Of a DNA stretch of 64,000 bases, positions 37,011 through 47,947 are shown in pieces (position 1 is the stretch's first letter; each line of letters opens with the position of its first letter). Source of the DNA: Trogon surrucura (Eukaryota; Chordata; Aves; Trogoniformes; Trogonidae); contig CM036642.1 in assembly GCA_020746105.1 (NCBI GenBank), positions 2,139,501 to 2,203,500 on the forward strand. The letters run 5' to 3'. The notes beneath the pieces were generated by a model that saw nothing but the letters and a program-made list of their open reading frames with translations, was not told the DNA's origin and ran no database searches. A program made the translations under genes and the position numbers.

Positions 37011-39215
37011 GGAGCATCTGCCGCGCATCCTCGCGGCGGGGGATGAATGGGAGGAGACGTCACCACTGCTCCGGTACTACAGCTACCCCAAGGTTGTCAG
37101 CGCAGGAAGGTCACGTCGCTATAAACTCACCTTAATCGCCTCATTCCCCGCTCGCCGTGTTTTTATCGGGGTCTTTCTTCTTCCCCCCGCGCCGCCGGAG
37201 CTCTTCGGAGCGGGTCTGTTGTTTCAGTGGCAGTAACTCTGCGGGGAAGGATTTAAAGCGCTGCCTCCGTCTCGTTCCAGATCCTTCTGCCCGGCGTTTT
37301 ATAGCATGTGGCTGTTATGGAGCGATAACGTTTTATATTTATGTGTCATCTTCCATCGGGAAGGATGCCGGCACGAGCCGCAAATCATCGCTGGGCAGGC
37401 GACCCGGCTCACGCCGCGTGCGGGAGGAGGGGGATTCATCCAAGGGCACGGAAGAGATACCCAGCGAGATACCTGCCTGCTGGGAGACTCTCTTGTTTCG
37501 GGGACTTCTCCAGAGCCCCCAGACTTTGCGAGGCGCGGCAGGGCTCTTCATCCCCAGCTGCGTGCCCGCTGGCCGAGTGCTGGGGTGGCTGTTGGTTTGC
37601 ACAAGGTGCAGGGGATGTCCCTGTGCCACGGTCGGGGGACATCCCAATGCCACCTATAGGCTCGCTGAAGTTTTCTTTGGCTTCCAGGGCAGGGAGGCAG
37701 AGCTGCTAACGTGTCCCCGGCATCCCTGCCGCATCCTTCTTGCTCAACTCCCCAGGTGCTCGCTCGCACCCCTGAACCACCTCCTCGCCTGCTTGGCAGG
37801 CAGGGATTTATCCTCCTCTTGGAGCTCCTGGGCTCCCTCCCGGCTCGTCAGGAAATCTCCATCCCTTGCTCGTTCTCCTCGTTGAAACACACATTTGGGC
37901 TCATTCGGCGAGGCAGCCGCTCGGCTCCCCTCGTGCGTCGGCGTTTGATCTCTCTTCGCGGGTATTTGGACCATGACCGCTGCCGTAATTCCTTGTCTGT
38001 CCTTTAATAAAAGGCCCGTGAGCCCCCTTGACACCGGAGCGGGGACCGGTGAGACCGGGGGCATCTCGCGTGCCAGCTCTTTGCGGCGATCCGGCACGGC
38101 GTCCGTCCTGCCAAACCGGCTCCTCCGGGAGCTAGAGGTTTGAAAACACGGCCGGCGGCTCATCTCCCATTTGCTGTTTTTCTCCATCATTTGCTTTATT
38201 AAATATTGATTTTCTGTTGCATTATTAAACCTTAAGTCCCGAGCATAAATTCAGACTTGATACTTTAATCTGGCCCTTCTTTTTGGCCTTGAGAGCTGTT
38301 TTTTTTCCGGCCGGTGCCCCCTGGAGCTTAGCCCAGAAGCCAAAACCTGTTGCAGAGCGGGCGCAGGGCGCTTTTCCCAAGGCAGTTCGAGCGGTTTAGC
38401 AGGCGATGTCCGCAGGGATGCTGGCATGCGATCCTGCCTCAGCCAAAACTCAGGCAAAGACGGATACACGGGTGTCGCGATTGCCACCGGCACATCCCCA
38501 ATAGCCGAGGTGGGTCACCTGGACCAGCAGCGGGTGGTCCCCATGCGCCTCCCCTTCGCTATCAGGGAGCTGCACGCAGCCCCGGCCGCTGCCAGAGCCC
38601 CACGCTGCCAGCAACCAGGTGTCTGAACATGTTTCCCGAGCCAACATAACTCCACAGCCAAGAGGGAGGAAGGGAGAGCAATGTGGCAATGCTGGCAGGT
38701 TCTGGGTTTTTTTAAAAAAAAATAATGGAGGGAGGAAAAGTGAAAAAAAAAGCAAGAGGAGGTTTGCAAACGGCTTTTGGACACCCATCCAAATCGGGGC
38801 ATGCTGGGCGGCACGAAACCCGCGCCTGGCAGCTGAGCAAGTGATTTAAAACTGGGCTCCCGGCGGTGGGGAAAGAGGCAGAGGGGGAAGCAGATGTGAA
38901 CACGGTACTGGAGATAAAGGCAAGGCCGAGGGAACAGCTGCCGAAGAGCCCGCCCGGCCGGCGCCACGGGCTGGAAAACCTCCGGCAAACATCCACCAGC
39001 TCATGGACGGGCTGGAGTGGGGTCGCTGAGTCTGAAGGGGAGAACTGGGGGGAAAATGTGGTGTTTTCCACACCCGTTTTGCTTTGGTCTTGAAGGGAGA
39101 GGTTGGAGTTTGGAGAAAGGCACCCGTGTCACCCGTTTTCACGCTGCATTGATGCACCCTTCACTGGGACAGGTCATTTCCTCTTGCCTTCCCAACCACA
39201 CGACTCCTTTTCTGG

Positions 39216-39238
39216 TTTGTTTGTTTGTTTGTTTTTTG
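39216..39238 (+). repeat. (TTTG)n microsatellite
   Basis: Four to five TTTG units ending in a T6 run. Confidence 0.85.
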
Positions 39239-39940
39239 GGCTATTATTGGGACTCTGGGCTCCGGCACTCCCGTCCGCTGCCGATTCCAGTCTGGAATTT
39301 TTTTCCTCTCGGGACCTAGTTGTCATCCGGAAGGCACGGGTTCCATGTTAACATATTCTCATGTATCTTTGATTTATTTGCATGCTTGCATAATATCTGT
39401 ACGTCGTTCAACATCCTCATGGTTATTTTAAGTGATATTTTCCCTTTTATTATGCCAGTTCAATCTTTTTTCCCAACCTCTCTCTCCCTGGTTCCCGTGT
39501 TATCCTCCTTCAGGATGTGATGGGGCACCACAGAGTGATGGGGGCATCACGGAGAGCATCTGTCAGAGTCAAGTGGACAGGGAGGAAAAGTGGGAAGCGA
39601 AGAACAAAAAGGCAAGGACCTTTGGAAAAGGGGTGGAAACGTGGAAAATACAAGGAAATTCGGTCTTGGAAGTGTTGTGGCGTTTTGGGGTCTGTGCAAA
39701 GTTGGTGGTGCAGGTTAGCGGTGAGTCCCCCCCTGCCTTGTCCTTCCAAAACGAGGTGGCTTTGTTCGTTAGCCCAGGTCAGTGTGTGCCAGGGAGAGCT
39801 CTACAGCACGGCCCCACCGGGTGCCGGCGAGAGGACAGGGACATCTTGGTGCTCTAGGTGGATGCGTGTGCTTATTTCTCAGGTCTGAGTTGCTGCTCCC
39901 ATCACCCCAGCAGCAGAGACGTCAGCTCTCCTTTCCCTTG

Positions 39941-40003
39941 AATCATAGAATCGTAGAGTTGTCTGGGTTGGAAGGGACTTTAAAGATCATCTAGTTGCAA
40001 TTC
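39941..40003 (-). mobile_element. CR1 LINE 3' end fragment
   Basis: The plus strand reads AATCATAGAATCGTAGAG, then GGGTTGGAAGGGACTTTAAAG and ATCATCTAGTTGCAA. This is the reverse complement of the CR1 3' terminus with its ATTCTATGATT end repeat. Only about 60 bp are preserved. Confidence 0.85.
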
Positions 40004-41024
40004 CCTCCACATCTATTTCCACTCCCCACCAATCCTTGGTAGCATCTGGCGTAAGACCGGGACAAGGCATCGAAGGTCTCAGAGTCCATCCCCGCTGGCT
40101 GTCCCCACGAGATGAGAGGACCAGGTCTTGATCCACCCCCTCACTACCAAAGCCTCCCCGTCACCCCTTGCAGTGAACGGGCTCCCCGATTTGTACCCAG
40201 GGCTGTCCTTGCCCCGACCAGCCTCAAGTTGGACATCAACAGAGATGTCTTCCCCGCGATTTGCCCTCCTCATAATCCCTCCTCACAGCCAGCCCGAGAG
40301 CCTCAGCCTTTGATCCTCCTCCTCTTTTGCAAACATTTCTGCCCGCTTGCGGAATTAAATCTCTCTCGCCGTGTTTTCCTTCCCTATCTTTTCTTTTCGG
40401 ACGAGCCTGTCTGAAATACTTATTTTTTTCCGCTTCTTCAGCAGCGGGGCTGTATAATTGATGGCCTCGCCGCGCCGAACATTAAACCCTTCCTGACCGG
40501 AGTTCATTACTTTCTGGAAAGCTCCGTTGTCTGTTTGTGCTCAGATGATTGTTGTTGCAGAGGGAAGGATGTTGTCGGCAGAAAGAGGAGGAGGGGCTGG
40601 ATTTGGCTAGGACCGCTTTGCAAGTGAATGGTGCTCGCTGGCTTTTTAGCACAATTTTGAGCGGAAAAGGCGTTTTCTAGCAAAAATGACATCCCCTCCT
40701 GAAGGCAGGAGCGCCAAACTTAGGGGGGTCCCTCCCAAACTTTGGCATCTCGGGAAGGATGAGCTCCGGGCGGTGCGGCCTCCGGCGCCGCGATTTCCCT
40801 CTTCTGGTGCTGGCGGGTCTCCAGGGTCGTTTTTGCGTGCCGCAGATCGCTTTCCGCGTCTTCTTCGGATGTTTTCTGGCATGACAGATCTTCGCTTTGC
40901 CCTCTGCCGCCGCTCCTTCTGGCTCCCCTTCTCCCTCCGTGGTTTTTCAGCACTTAAAACACAGCGAGGCCGAGGCGATTACAAGGATTGGGAGCTGCGG
41001 CGACACTTGCCTGCCAACAAGTAA

Positions 41025-41320
41025 TTGATTTATTAAAGACATTACAATACATCCATGGTTGAGCGTAAGAGTTTCCTTTGAACTCGCTCGGAAATCCAAA
41101 GGGATTGAGCCTGTTTGCAAGTACCGCAGGCGGAATAAATCCGCGCTCCCCCCTCGCCCGCCTCCCCTCCCCGCCGCCGCCGCAATTTCATTTCCCCGTG
41201 ACTGGCGCGAGTAAATATCACAGCTCGACAACTCCAGTCCAGTGACCGGTGTGATCCAATTTAATAGCATTTAAAAATTCAAAGTGATTGTTAGCCAAAT
41301 GGAAATGTAAGATTTCATAC
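41025..41320. promoter_or_regulatory. Candidate conserved noncoding block
   Basis: Two AT-rich complex segments (TAATTGATTTATTAAAGAC; CCAATTTAATAGCATTTAAA) flank a GC-rich core of CCG triplets. No repeat is recognised. Confidence 0.25.
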
Positions 41321-43723
41321 CCAGCCTGCCTTGGGGAGGAAAGGGAGAACGAGGGGAGGGTGCGGGGGATGGAGACAAATGGACTAGATAAAAAATAATG
41401 GAAAGTAACTTAATTAAAGAGGCTCGAGCCCGGTTAAAAACAGTAATGATTTTGAATCGGAGGACCGCAGGTTTTGAAAATGGAAGGGCAGGAGGAAAGA
41501 AAGGGAAAGGAAACCGCGGATAAAGAGACGGCGAAAAGATTAAATGGGAGGAGAAGGCGGCCAAGGAAGGAAGAGGTGAAAATAGCCCTGCCGTGAAAAG
41601 TGGGGGCACGTGGGGAACAGAGGGTGCCGTCGATGAGGTTGGGCGTTAGAAAGACAAACAGGGATGTGAAAGGACACGCGGAACGGGGAGATCTCTCCTG
41701 GTGGCTTTTCTGGTGTTTTCGGAGGCGTGAGGGTGGCCGAGAAGAAGAAAAAGGAGAAAAAGGGCCAAAGGGGGAGCGGTCCTACTGGCAAAGGAGAGCA
41801 GCCTCGGCGTGCTCGGGCAACCCCTATCCCATCCTCCTTTCTCTTTCCTTTGGACTCGGTCAAACGTAGCCTCTGCGGGTTGAAATTTGGGAACGGCGTG
41901 GTCGTTACCCCTCCGGATGGTTGTCGAGTGTCGGTGTTTCCAGCCTGGTTGTAAACACTTGGTTTTGTGCTCGAGTCGGGGGAGAGGGAGCGCGGAGATA
42001 AGGACGAATACGCGAGAGCGTCGCATGTTTTTAGTAGAAGGGAGATTTATTTCTCGCCGTGTCTTTTTAAGCCTCTAGATAGAGTGTAAAAAAAAGCCCA
42101 GCCCAACCCACACGCAACCTGTCTGCCTGAAATAGCCAAAATGTAATTTAAAGAGCGTCGTTTTAACTAATACTTCGCCCCAGAGACACCTGCCCTGTGT
42201 TCAGTGGAGACACGGGCTGTGTTAGAGCATCTGATTTAGCTTTGGGAAGGAGACCTGAGCTCCTTTGTTTCTGCCTGGTCCCTTTTGACGAGCGAAGCAG
42301 CACAGGGAGACCCCGCCGGTTCGTGGGGACCCGAGATGCGGAGGTTGAGCGTGGACCCCTCGCATCCCCTCCCTGGGGGAGCCAAGGTTTCGTGCCGAGT
42401 TTAGCAGGACAGAGCCTGCTGAGAGGAGGAACGTCATGTAAATTTTGGTAGGGGGAAGTCCATCTCTGGCCACAGAGAGGGCGTGGCTAGTGGCTCTGTC
42501 CCCACGCAGAAATGTCCCCACCTGCGGTTCTTCTCCCTCTGTATCTGAGCATCGCACGTGAGGGAGCGGTGCAGGCATCACGCCATCCTCTGCAGCGTAC
42601 TGCCCCGCAGCAAGGAGGCTTTTCTAATGGTGACAAACCAGACAAATTCCAAAAATAGCAATTTATTCTCCTGGGATGTGACCCGGTGGGAGAGAGGCTG
42701 TCTTCCTTAGGAGGTGGCAGCGCAGGGACGGCTCGCTTCTGCTGGGGGACGGCTATGGAGGATGAGGGAGAGAAGATGAAGAGAGGCGAGCGGCCGTCAA
42801 ATCCCTCGCTCACCCTTTCTGATCTGAAGTTCACTTGTAATATTTTTCTCGGCTCGGGTTGCTAATGCGTTTTGTTCTCCAGAGTGCGCGTGGCCCGGCT
42901 TCCCGCGCAGCCTTTAATTAGTTTCTGGATGATGACAACTCCGCTGAGAATCGTGTCGTCGTGTCCCTCCGATCTCGGGGGGAGATAAAGGAATCTAATA
43001 AAGACATCCAGCATTTCTAGGTGATGGGTTTGACAAGCTCCGTATTAACAAGAAGTCGCGTTCAAAGTTTCCGGGGCGTCCTCGGCGACGCCGCGGCTCG
43101 TCCCTGTGTGGGGACGTCTCTCGGAGGGTCTGGAGGAGCCTCCACTGCTGCTGAGTGGGTCAAAAGGGGCAGAACTGGGGACCTCATGTCCCCAAGCGGG
43201 ACGAGATGGAGTCGGTGTCGGTTCGGTGGCAACGGTGGAGGCAGTCGTGAAGAGGAGGTGCCTTGAGGAGAGGCGTCAGTAATGCTGGAAAGGTGAAGCA
43301 GGTGTCGTAAGGTTTCGAGATCCTTCCATTTGCTGTTGTTTATGAGGCATCGCTCGACTCGCAGGGGAATTCCCGGGTGGCTCGAGGTGCAAAAACGGGA
43401 AACGAGATCCTTGCTCCGTGCTCGGAGCTGAAAATGAGATCTGTCTAGACAGGGAGCGGAACCATCCAACAGCCCTTATTTGCCTGCATCTCTTTGCAGT
43501 TAGCAAGGCAAAAAACTGTATTCCTGCGACTTTATGGGCTCCTCTGCGAGTTAGGGTGTTGTGGCATTTTGGGATGTGTTTGGTTTTTTTGAATGAGGAG
43601 TATGAAGTAATGCATAAAGGATCATTAGACTCCTTTTGGAGAAGGCAGCAAAGCCCAGAGCGGTGCCAGGACTTCTTCCGGGCATCGTAAGGGGAACACA
43701 GAACTCGGGTCTCCCAAACTTTA

Positions 43724-44090
43724 GTTTGGAGAAGAGGAGGCTGAGGGGTGACCTCATTAATGTTTACAAATATATCAAGGGTGAGTGTCACGAGGATGGA
43801 GCCAGGCTCTTCTTGGTGACAACCAATGATAGGACAAGGGGTAATGGGCTGAAACTGGAACATAAAAGGTTCCACTTAAACTTGAGAAGAAACTTCTTCT
43901 CAGTGAGGGTGACGGAGCACTGGAACAGGCTGCCCAGGGAGGTTGTGGAGTCTCCTTCTCTGGAGACATTCAAGACCTGCCTGGACACGTTCCTCTGTAG
44001 CATTATCGAGGCGTTCCTGCTCTGGCAGGGGGATTGGACTTGATGATCTTTCGAGGTCCCTTCCAATCCCTAACATTCTGTGATTCTGTG
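43724..44090 (+). mobile_element. CR1 LINE 3' fragment, including the end of ORF2
   Basis: About 370 bp of a CR1 non-LTR retrotransposon in plus orientation. It starts near GTTTGGAGAAGAGGAGGCTG and ends in AACATTCTGTGATTCTGTGA, the CR1 3' end repeat. The frame up to TGA at 44041 is still open and reads [52 protein letters not shown], the recognisable C-terminal tail of CR1 ORF2 downstream of the reverse transcriptase. The 5' part of the element is missing, as is usual for these 5'-truncated insertions. It is not a host gene. Confidence 0.92.
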
Positions 44091-46934
44091 AAACCTCAGC
44101 GGTGGATTCCAGCTGCATAAAGCTGCTTATTAATAGTCGAGCTCCCCAAACTGTTGTCCGATTCCCCCGAGGCGTTGGGCTCGGCATCGCGCACTTTTTC
44201 CTTTCTGGGGTAGGAGAAAAGGAGACCGGACTCTCCTTTCATGCCCCGTTTATTCCGGCGTCTCCCTCGTAGCCCGTGGTAGGAGCATGGCTGATTTATG
44301 CTGTCGTAAGTGGAATCAGATTGGGCTCCCTTTTGGCACCGAGCTATAAAGTTTATCTGCAGAAACCCTGCTGCTCATGCGGTGAATTATACCCTCGTTC
44401 ACAAATACTTTACTAATGAATGATTGGAAACGTCTTGTTTGCCCCCTCTCCTCCTCTGAATTATGACGCCGCCGCGGCGTATAACCCGCCGCAGAGGCGG
44501 GCGTGGAGAATGTGGTGTCCTCCAAGCCGGGCAGAGCTTTGCCACGACGGGAGCCGTCGTCTACTTGAAAAATCATGTAGACACGTCTCGGTGCCGTGTG
44601 ACACATCTCATTACGCCCTGCTTTAAAAGGAGCGATCGCCATTAGTTAGTTATTAATTGCTTATTAAGGTCGTTACGTACGTCCTCTTCCTTTGCAGGCT
44701 GCTTTGCTCACATCTGACTGCCACCGGGTTTGCGGGGAGGGGGCTTGGTCCGTCGGCGGGGAAAAGGGGGCGATGCTGCAAACCCAGGGCGGCGGCAGCC
44801 CCATGTTGGGGTTCCAGCCGGCTTTGGCGGACCCCAGGGTCCCGTAGCATCGCTGCGAGCAGGATTGGGGTACCCGAGGCTACCCCTTGGCGGGTGTCGG
44901 AGCTGAGACCCCTGGTAGCAGCAGACTGGAGCCCCCAGGGAGGTGTGTGGGTGACCGCGGTCAGAGGGAAAACGGGAACCTCACGTTGAGGAAGCTGGCA
45001 GCGCGCATCACAGATCTCCTGCAGAACGCGAGTCCGCGTCCTCTTTTTCTTGCATCGAGACACTTTTATAGTTTTTCTTTGTCGCTTCCGTTGATCTGGA
45101 GCAGATGTTGCTCGTGCTGGAGGGTGGAGGCTTGCCTGGTTCACGAGGGGGGGAAGCGAGGCGCCGCCGGGAGAGCCCACCCGCTCGCCCTGCCCCGCTC
45201 CCGCGTGAGAAGAGATTCCATGCTCTGCAAAGGTCACTTTCTGTAGTAGCTGAGCTCCTGAAAATGGGTGGAAAGGAGGCGGTGAAGGCCAAAAAAAGGA
45301 CAATTAGTCCTCGCAGGGCCAGGGCAAGGGTGGCACAGGTGAGCGGCACGGTCGTTGCAAGCAAGGAAGATGGAAAGGGAAAGAAGGATGCTGGAAGATG
45401 GCAAGACCAGGGGGGATGCGCGACTTTGTTCCCCGCGCCAGCCCCGGGATGCGCGTTTGGAAGCGAAAGCATTGTGGGGATATAGCGAGAGCCGGTGGCA
45501 GGAGGGCGTCTGTGCATCGGGGAATGGATCCGTGTAGGCAAGCGCATATGTTCAGCTCCGTAAAGACATATATCACCTGACTGAACACCCTGGAACGTGT
45601 GACGCGCCATATGGTTTGGTTAAATATTTAAGCAAGCCGCTTTCCGTCCCGGGCACTCTGCGGGCAAACCGAGGGGAGCGCCCCAGAGGGAGGCCCTGAG
45701 ACCTTTCCCTGTGTCATGGCAAGGATGGTGGGGAGGGGGAAAGAAGAAAAGAAGTCAGATCGATCAAGCACCAGCCCGCCTCCGGGGAAATCTGCGCCGT
45801 GTCGCCGGAGCAGCTTGGCCAACACTGCCATGTTTAATCACTTCAGAGCGAGAGAGATGCTGAACACAAAAGGACTGCCCGCAAGGAGAGGGTTCCCGCC
45901 TGGGAAGCCTGCATTTATTTAGCTTTATTTATTTATTCGTTCCCAGAGGGGCACGGCTCCATCTGCATCCCGCGTTCGGTGTAAGAAATTTCCAGTCTGC
46001 CCCGTCGCGGCTGAGCGAACCGACGCGGGGAGCGTTCCAACGCGGAGGGCACGGGAGCCCGGGTGACCGTTAAATACTGTTAAGGATGTACTTGGGATCG
46101 CCTGTTCATTAAGGTTTCCCTCCCTAGCGGGCTGAAAGCCTTACGACGTACCTGCTCGCTCTCCAGAAAGGCCTTTTAAATAGCTCGCGTGGTTAATTAT
46201 TCAAGCGTTCAATTAGCATACAGTTGTTCCAGGCTCGGTGAGCTCTGCGGAGCCAGCTGAGTTGGGCTGGTGTGGATTCAGTAGAGAAAAGCCTTGGAAA
46301 GATCCCTCTTGGTTTAGTGAGCATCCCATTGACGGGGACAGACCCCGCTCCCGTTTTGTCGGGACGTGCGGCTGGAAGTTATCGCTTCTTCTGGGGCGAC
46401 GGCGCTCAAATCCCTGCGCCTTATCCCTTTCCACCTCTCCGAAATGGCAACAGGAATATCTCCTTGGCCTGGTTTTGGCGTCCAAACCGTGAGCCGGGAT
46501 CTTTTTAAAGCGTGTACGGGTTTCCTAGCTTGCGGTGCTGGCCTCGGCGGGGTGATCGTAATTAATTGCGTCTCCTCTGTGGATTACCTGGCTGATGGCA
46601 GAGCACCTCCCAGCTCCGGGCGGTCTCGGGAGACCCGTGCGGTCCCCTTACTCCAGGCTTAATGACACCGATGCATATTAATATTTCTTTGCTGTCGTCC
46701 TCGTGGCCTCCGCCGTCCCGCCCCAGAGCCCTCATCATTCGGGGAGCGTCTGATCCGCGGTCGTCCTCCGGCGGATGATTAGCAGATTAGCCGTCGTGGC
46801 CAGAGCAGCAAAAAAATGAACTCCCAGAAGCCCTTCAAAACAGAGAATAATTCATTACCCACCTTGATTTCCACTTAAAATGTACTTTAACTACACTTCC
46901 AACTACAAACCCTAAATCACCCTCGTGTTCACAA

Positions 46935-47025
46935 AAAATCCATCATTTTTTATTTTATTGCACGGCACTGGCATGACATAATCCCTTCCAGAGCGTCTCG
47001 GAGTGCTTTACGGATCAATAAATTA
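46935..47025 (+). repeat. Possible ancient repeat tail, second copy
   Basis: TTTTATTTTATTGCACGGC...CAGAGCGTCTCGGAGTGCTTTAC resembles the same old motif as 24455-24535. It lies at the end of an AT-rich stretch beginning near 46800. Confidence 0.35.
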
Positions 47026-47821
47026 CTTACCTGCACAGCAGAGGCAACGCGTGCAAGGCCATCGCAGTCATTCCGGCTCAACGAAGGTGTCGGGATGTGG
47101 AGAGAAGTCAGGCAAGGGGGTGTTCAAGGGGGAGAATGGTGTCCAAAGTCAGGATTTGGGGTTGTCATAGCGGTCCAGGCTGCGGTCGACGAACGGGGCT
47201 CGCCCGGGGAGGGTGGAAGGAGCAGGATGCTCCGCCAGAGATTAGCGACTCTCCCGCAAAGCGCCGTGGCGGGGAGCTGATGCGCTGCAGCGAGGCTCGG
47301 GAGAATGGCTTGAAAAAAAAAAAGAAAAAATGAAACCTGGGAAGGTGATGGTCTGTATTATGTTCTGCAGGTGCAGGCTGATAACAGCGGCCGATCGTTT
47401 TTCTCGTAGGGAAAACCCCAGCCCTCCCCGACAGCCCTTCTCATCGCCCCTTTTCCCATCACCCCACGGTCTGTACGCGTGTCCTCTCTTTGAATCTGTG
47501 CTCCTCCAGTCACTCCTGCTCCTGAGGGTTCGTGATGGCAGTGCCAGTGCAGCAGGGGGTCTTTCATCCCCACTGAATTTTTCTTCCTTTCCCCAGTGGT
47601 AGACCTTAGGGGCTCCTCCATGGATTTGTCTTCTTTGTGGCCAGAACTTGAAGGGGTTGGATGGGGTTTTCTCGGTAGGAGAAAAGATTCCTCGTGAGAG
47701 TGAGGGAATAGCTTGTCGAGGTGGGAGGAGGAAGGAGATTCAGCCTCTGCCACCCACATTTTGAGCTTCGAGTTGGAGTAGAACCGGTTGCATTTTCATG
47801 GTCTTTTTTGTGTCCCCGCAG

Positions 47822-47947
47822 TGTCCCCAAAAATCACCGAGATCTCTTCCGACATCTCCATCAACGAGGGCGGCAACGTCAGCCTCACCTGCATAGCCAC
47901 GGGCAGGCCAGACCCGACCATCACCTGGAGACACATCTCGCCCAAAG
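47822..47947 (+). CDS. NTM: Neurotrimin exon, first half of Ig domain 2
   Basis: This 126-nt exon encodes the N-terminal half of the second Ig domain. It opens with [18 protein letters not shown], which includes the short Ig1-Ig2 linker, and continues to [18 protein letters not shown] and RHISPK. The acceptor is TGTCCCCGCAG and the donor CCCAAAG|GTAAGA; both boundaries are phase 1, so the exon is symmetric. The B-strand Cys is at 47890, the core Trp follows in TITW, and an N-glycosylation sequon NVS lies at 47875. The SPK...[10 protein letters not shown] wording matches NTM; OPCML has PPQ...ISSDITVNEG, as remembered. It is joined in frame to the exon at 59846 through a split Ala codon (G|CC). 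Confidence 0.97.

Larger units (their letters stand above)
32350..47821 (+). other. NTM: NTM intron between Ig1 and Ig2 exons
   Basis: This 15.5-kb intron has a GTAAGA donor and a TGTCCCCGCAG acceptor and separates the Ig1 exon from the first Ig2 exon. It contains a MIR SINE, a CTCF-like site, an RFX-type X-box cluster, a short minus-strand CR1 tail, a longer plus-strand CR1 fragment and an AT-rich ancient-repeat-like stretch near 46.9 kb. The remaining sequence (32.4-36.3, 37.1-38.1, 38.3-39.9, 40.0-41.0, 41.3-43.7 and 44.1-46.8 kb) shows nothing I can name beyond short simple tracts. The long purine-rich strand at 41330-41600 is compositional only. Confidence 0.9.

Noticed and set aside
43636-44043. 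Possible host gene of 135 codons
   Set aside because: The C-terminal 100 residues are the CR1 ORF2 tail; the upstream part is unrelated flanking sequence.
44653-45610. Overlapping 216- and 200-codon minus-strand frames
   Set aside because: No known protein features; plus-strand frames are equally open here because of GC content.
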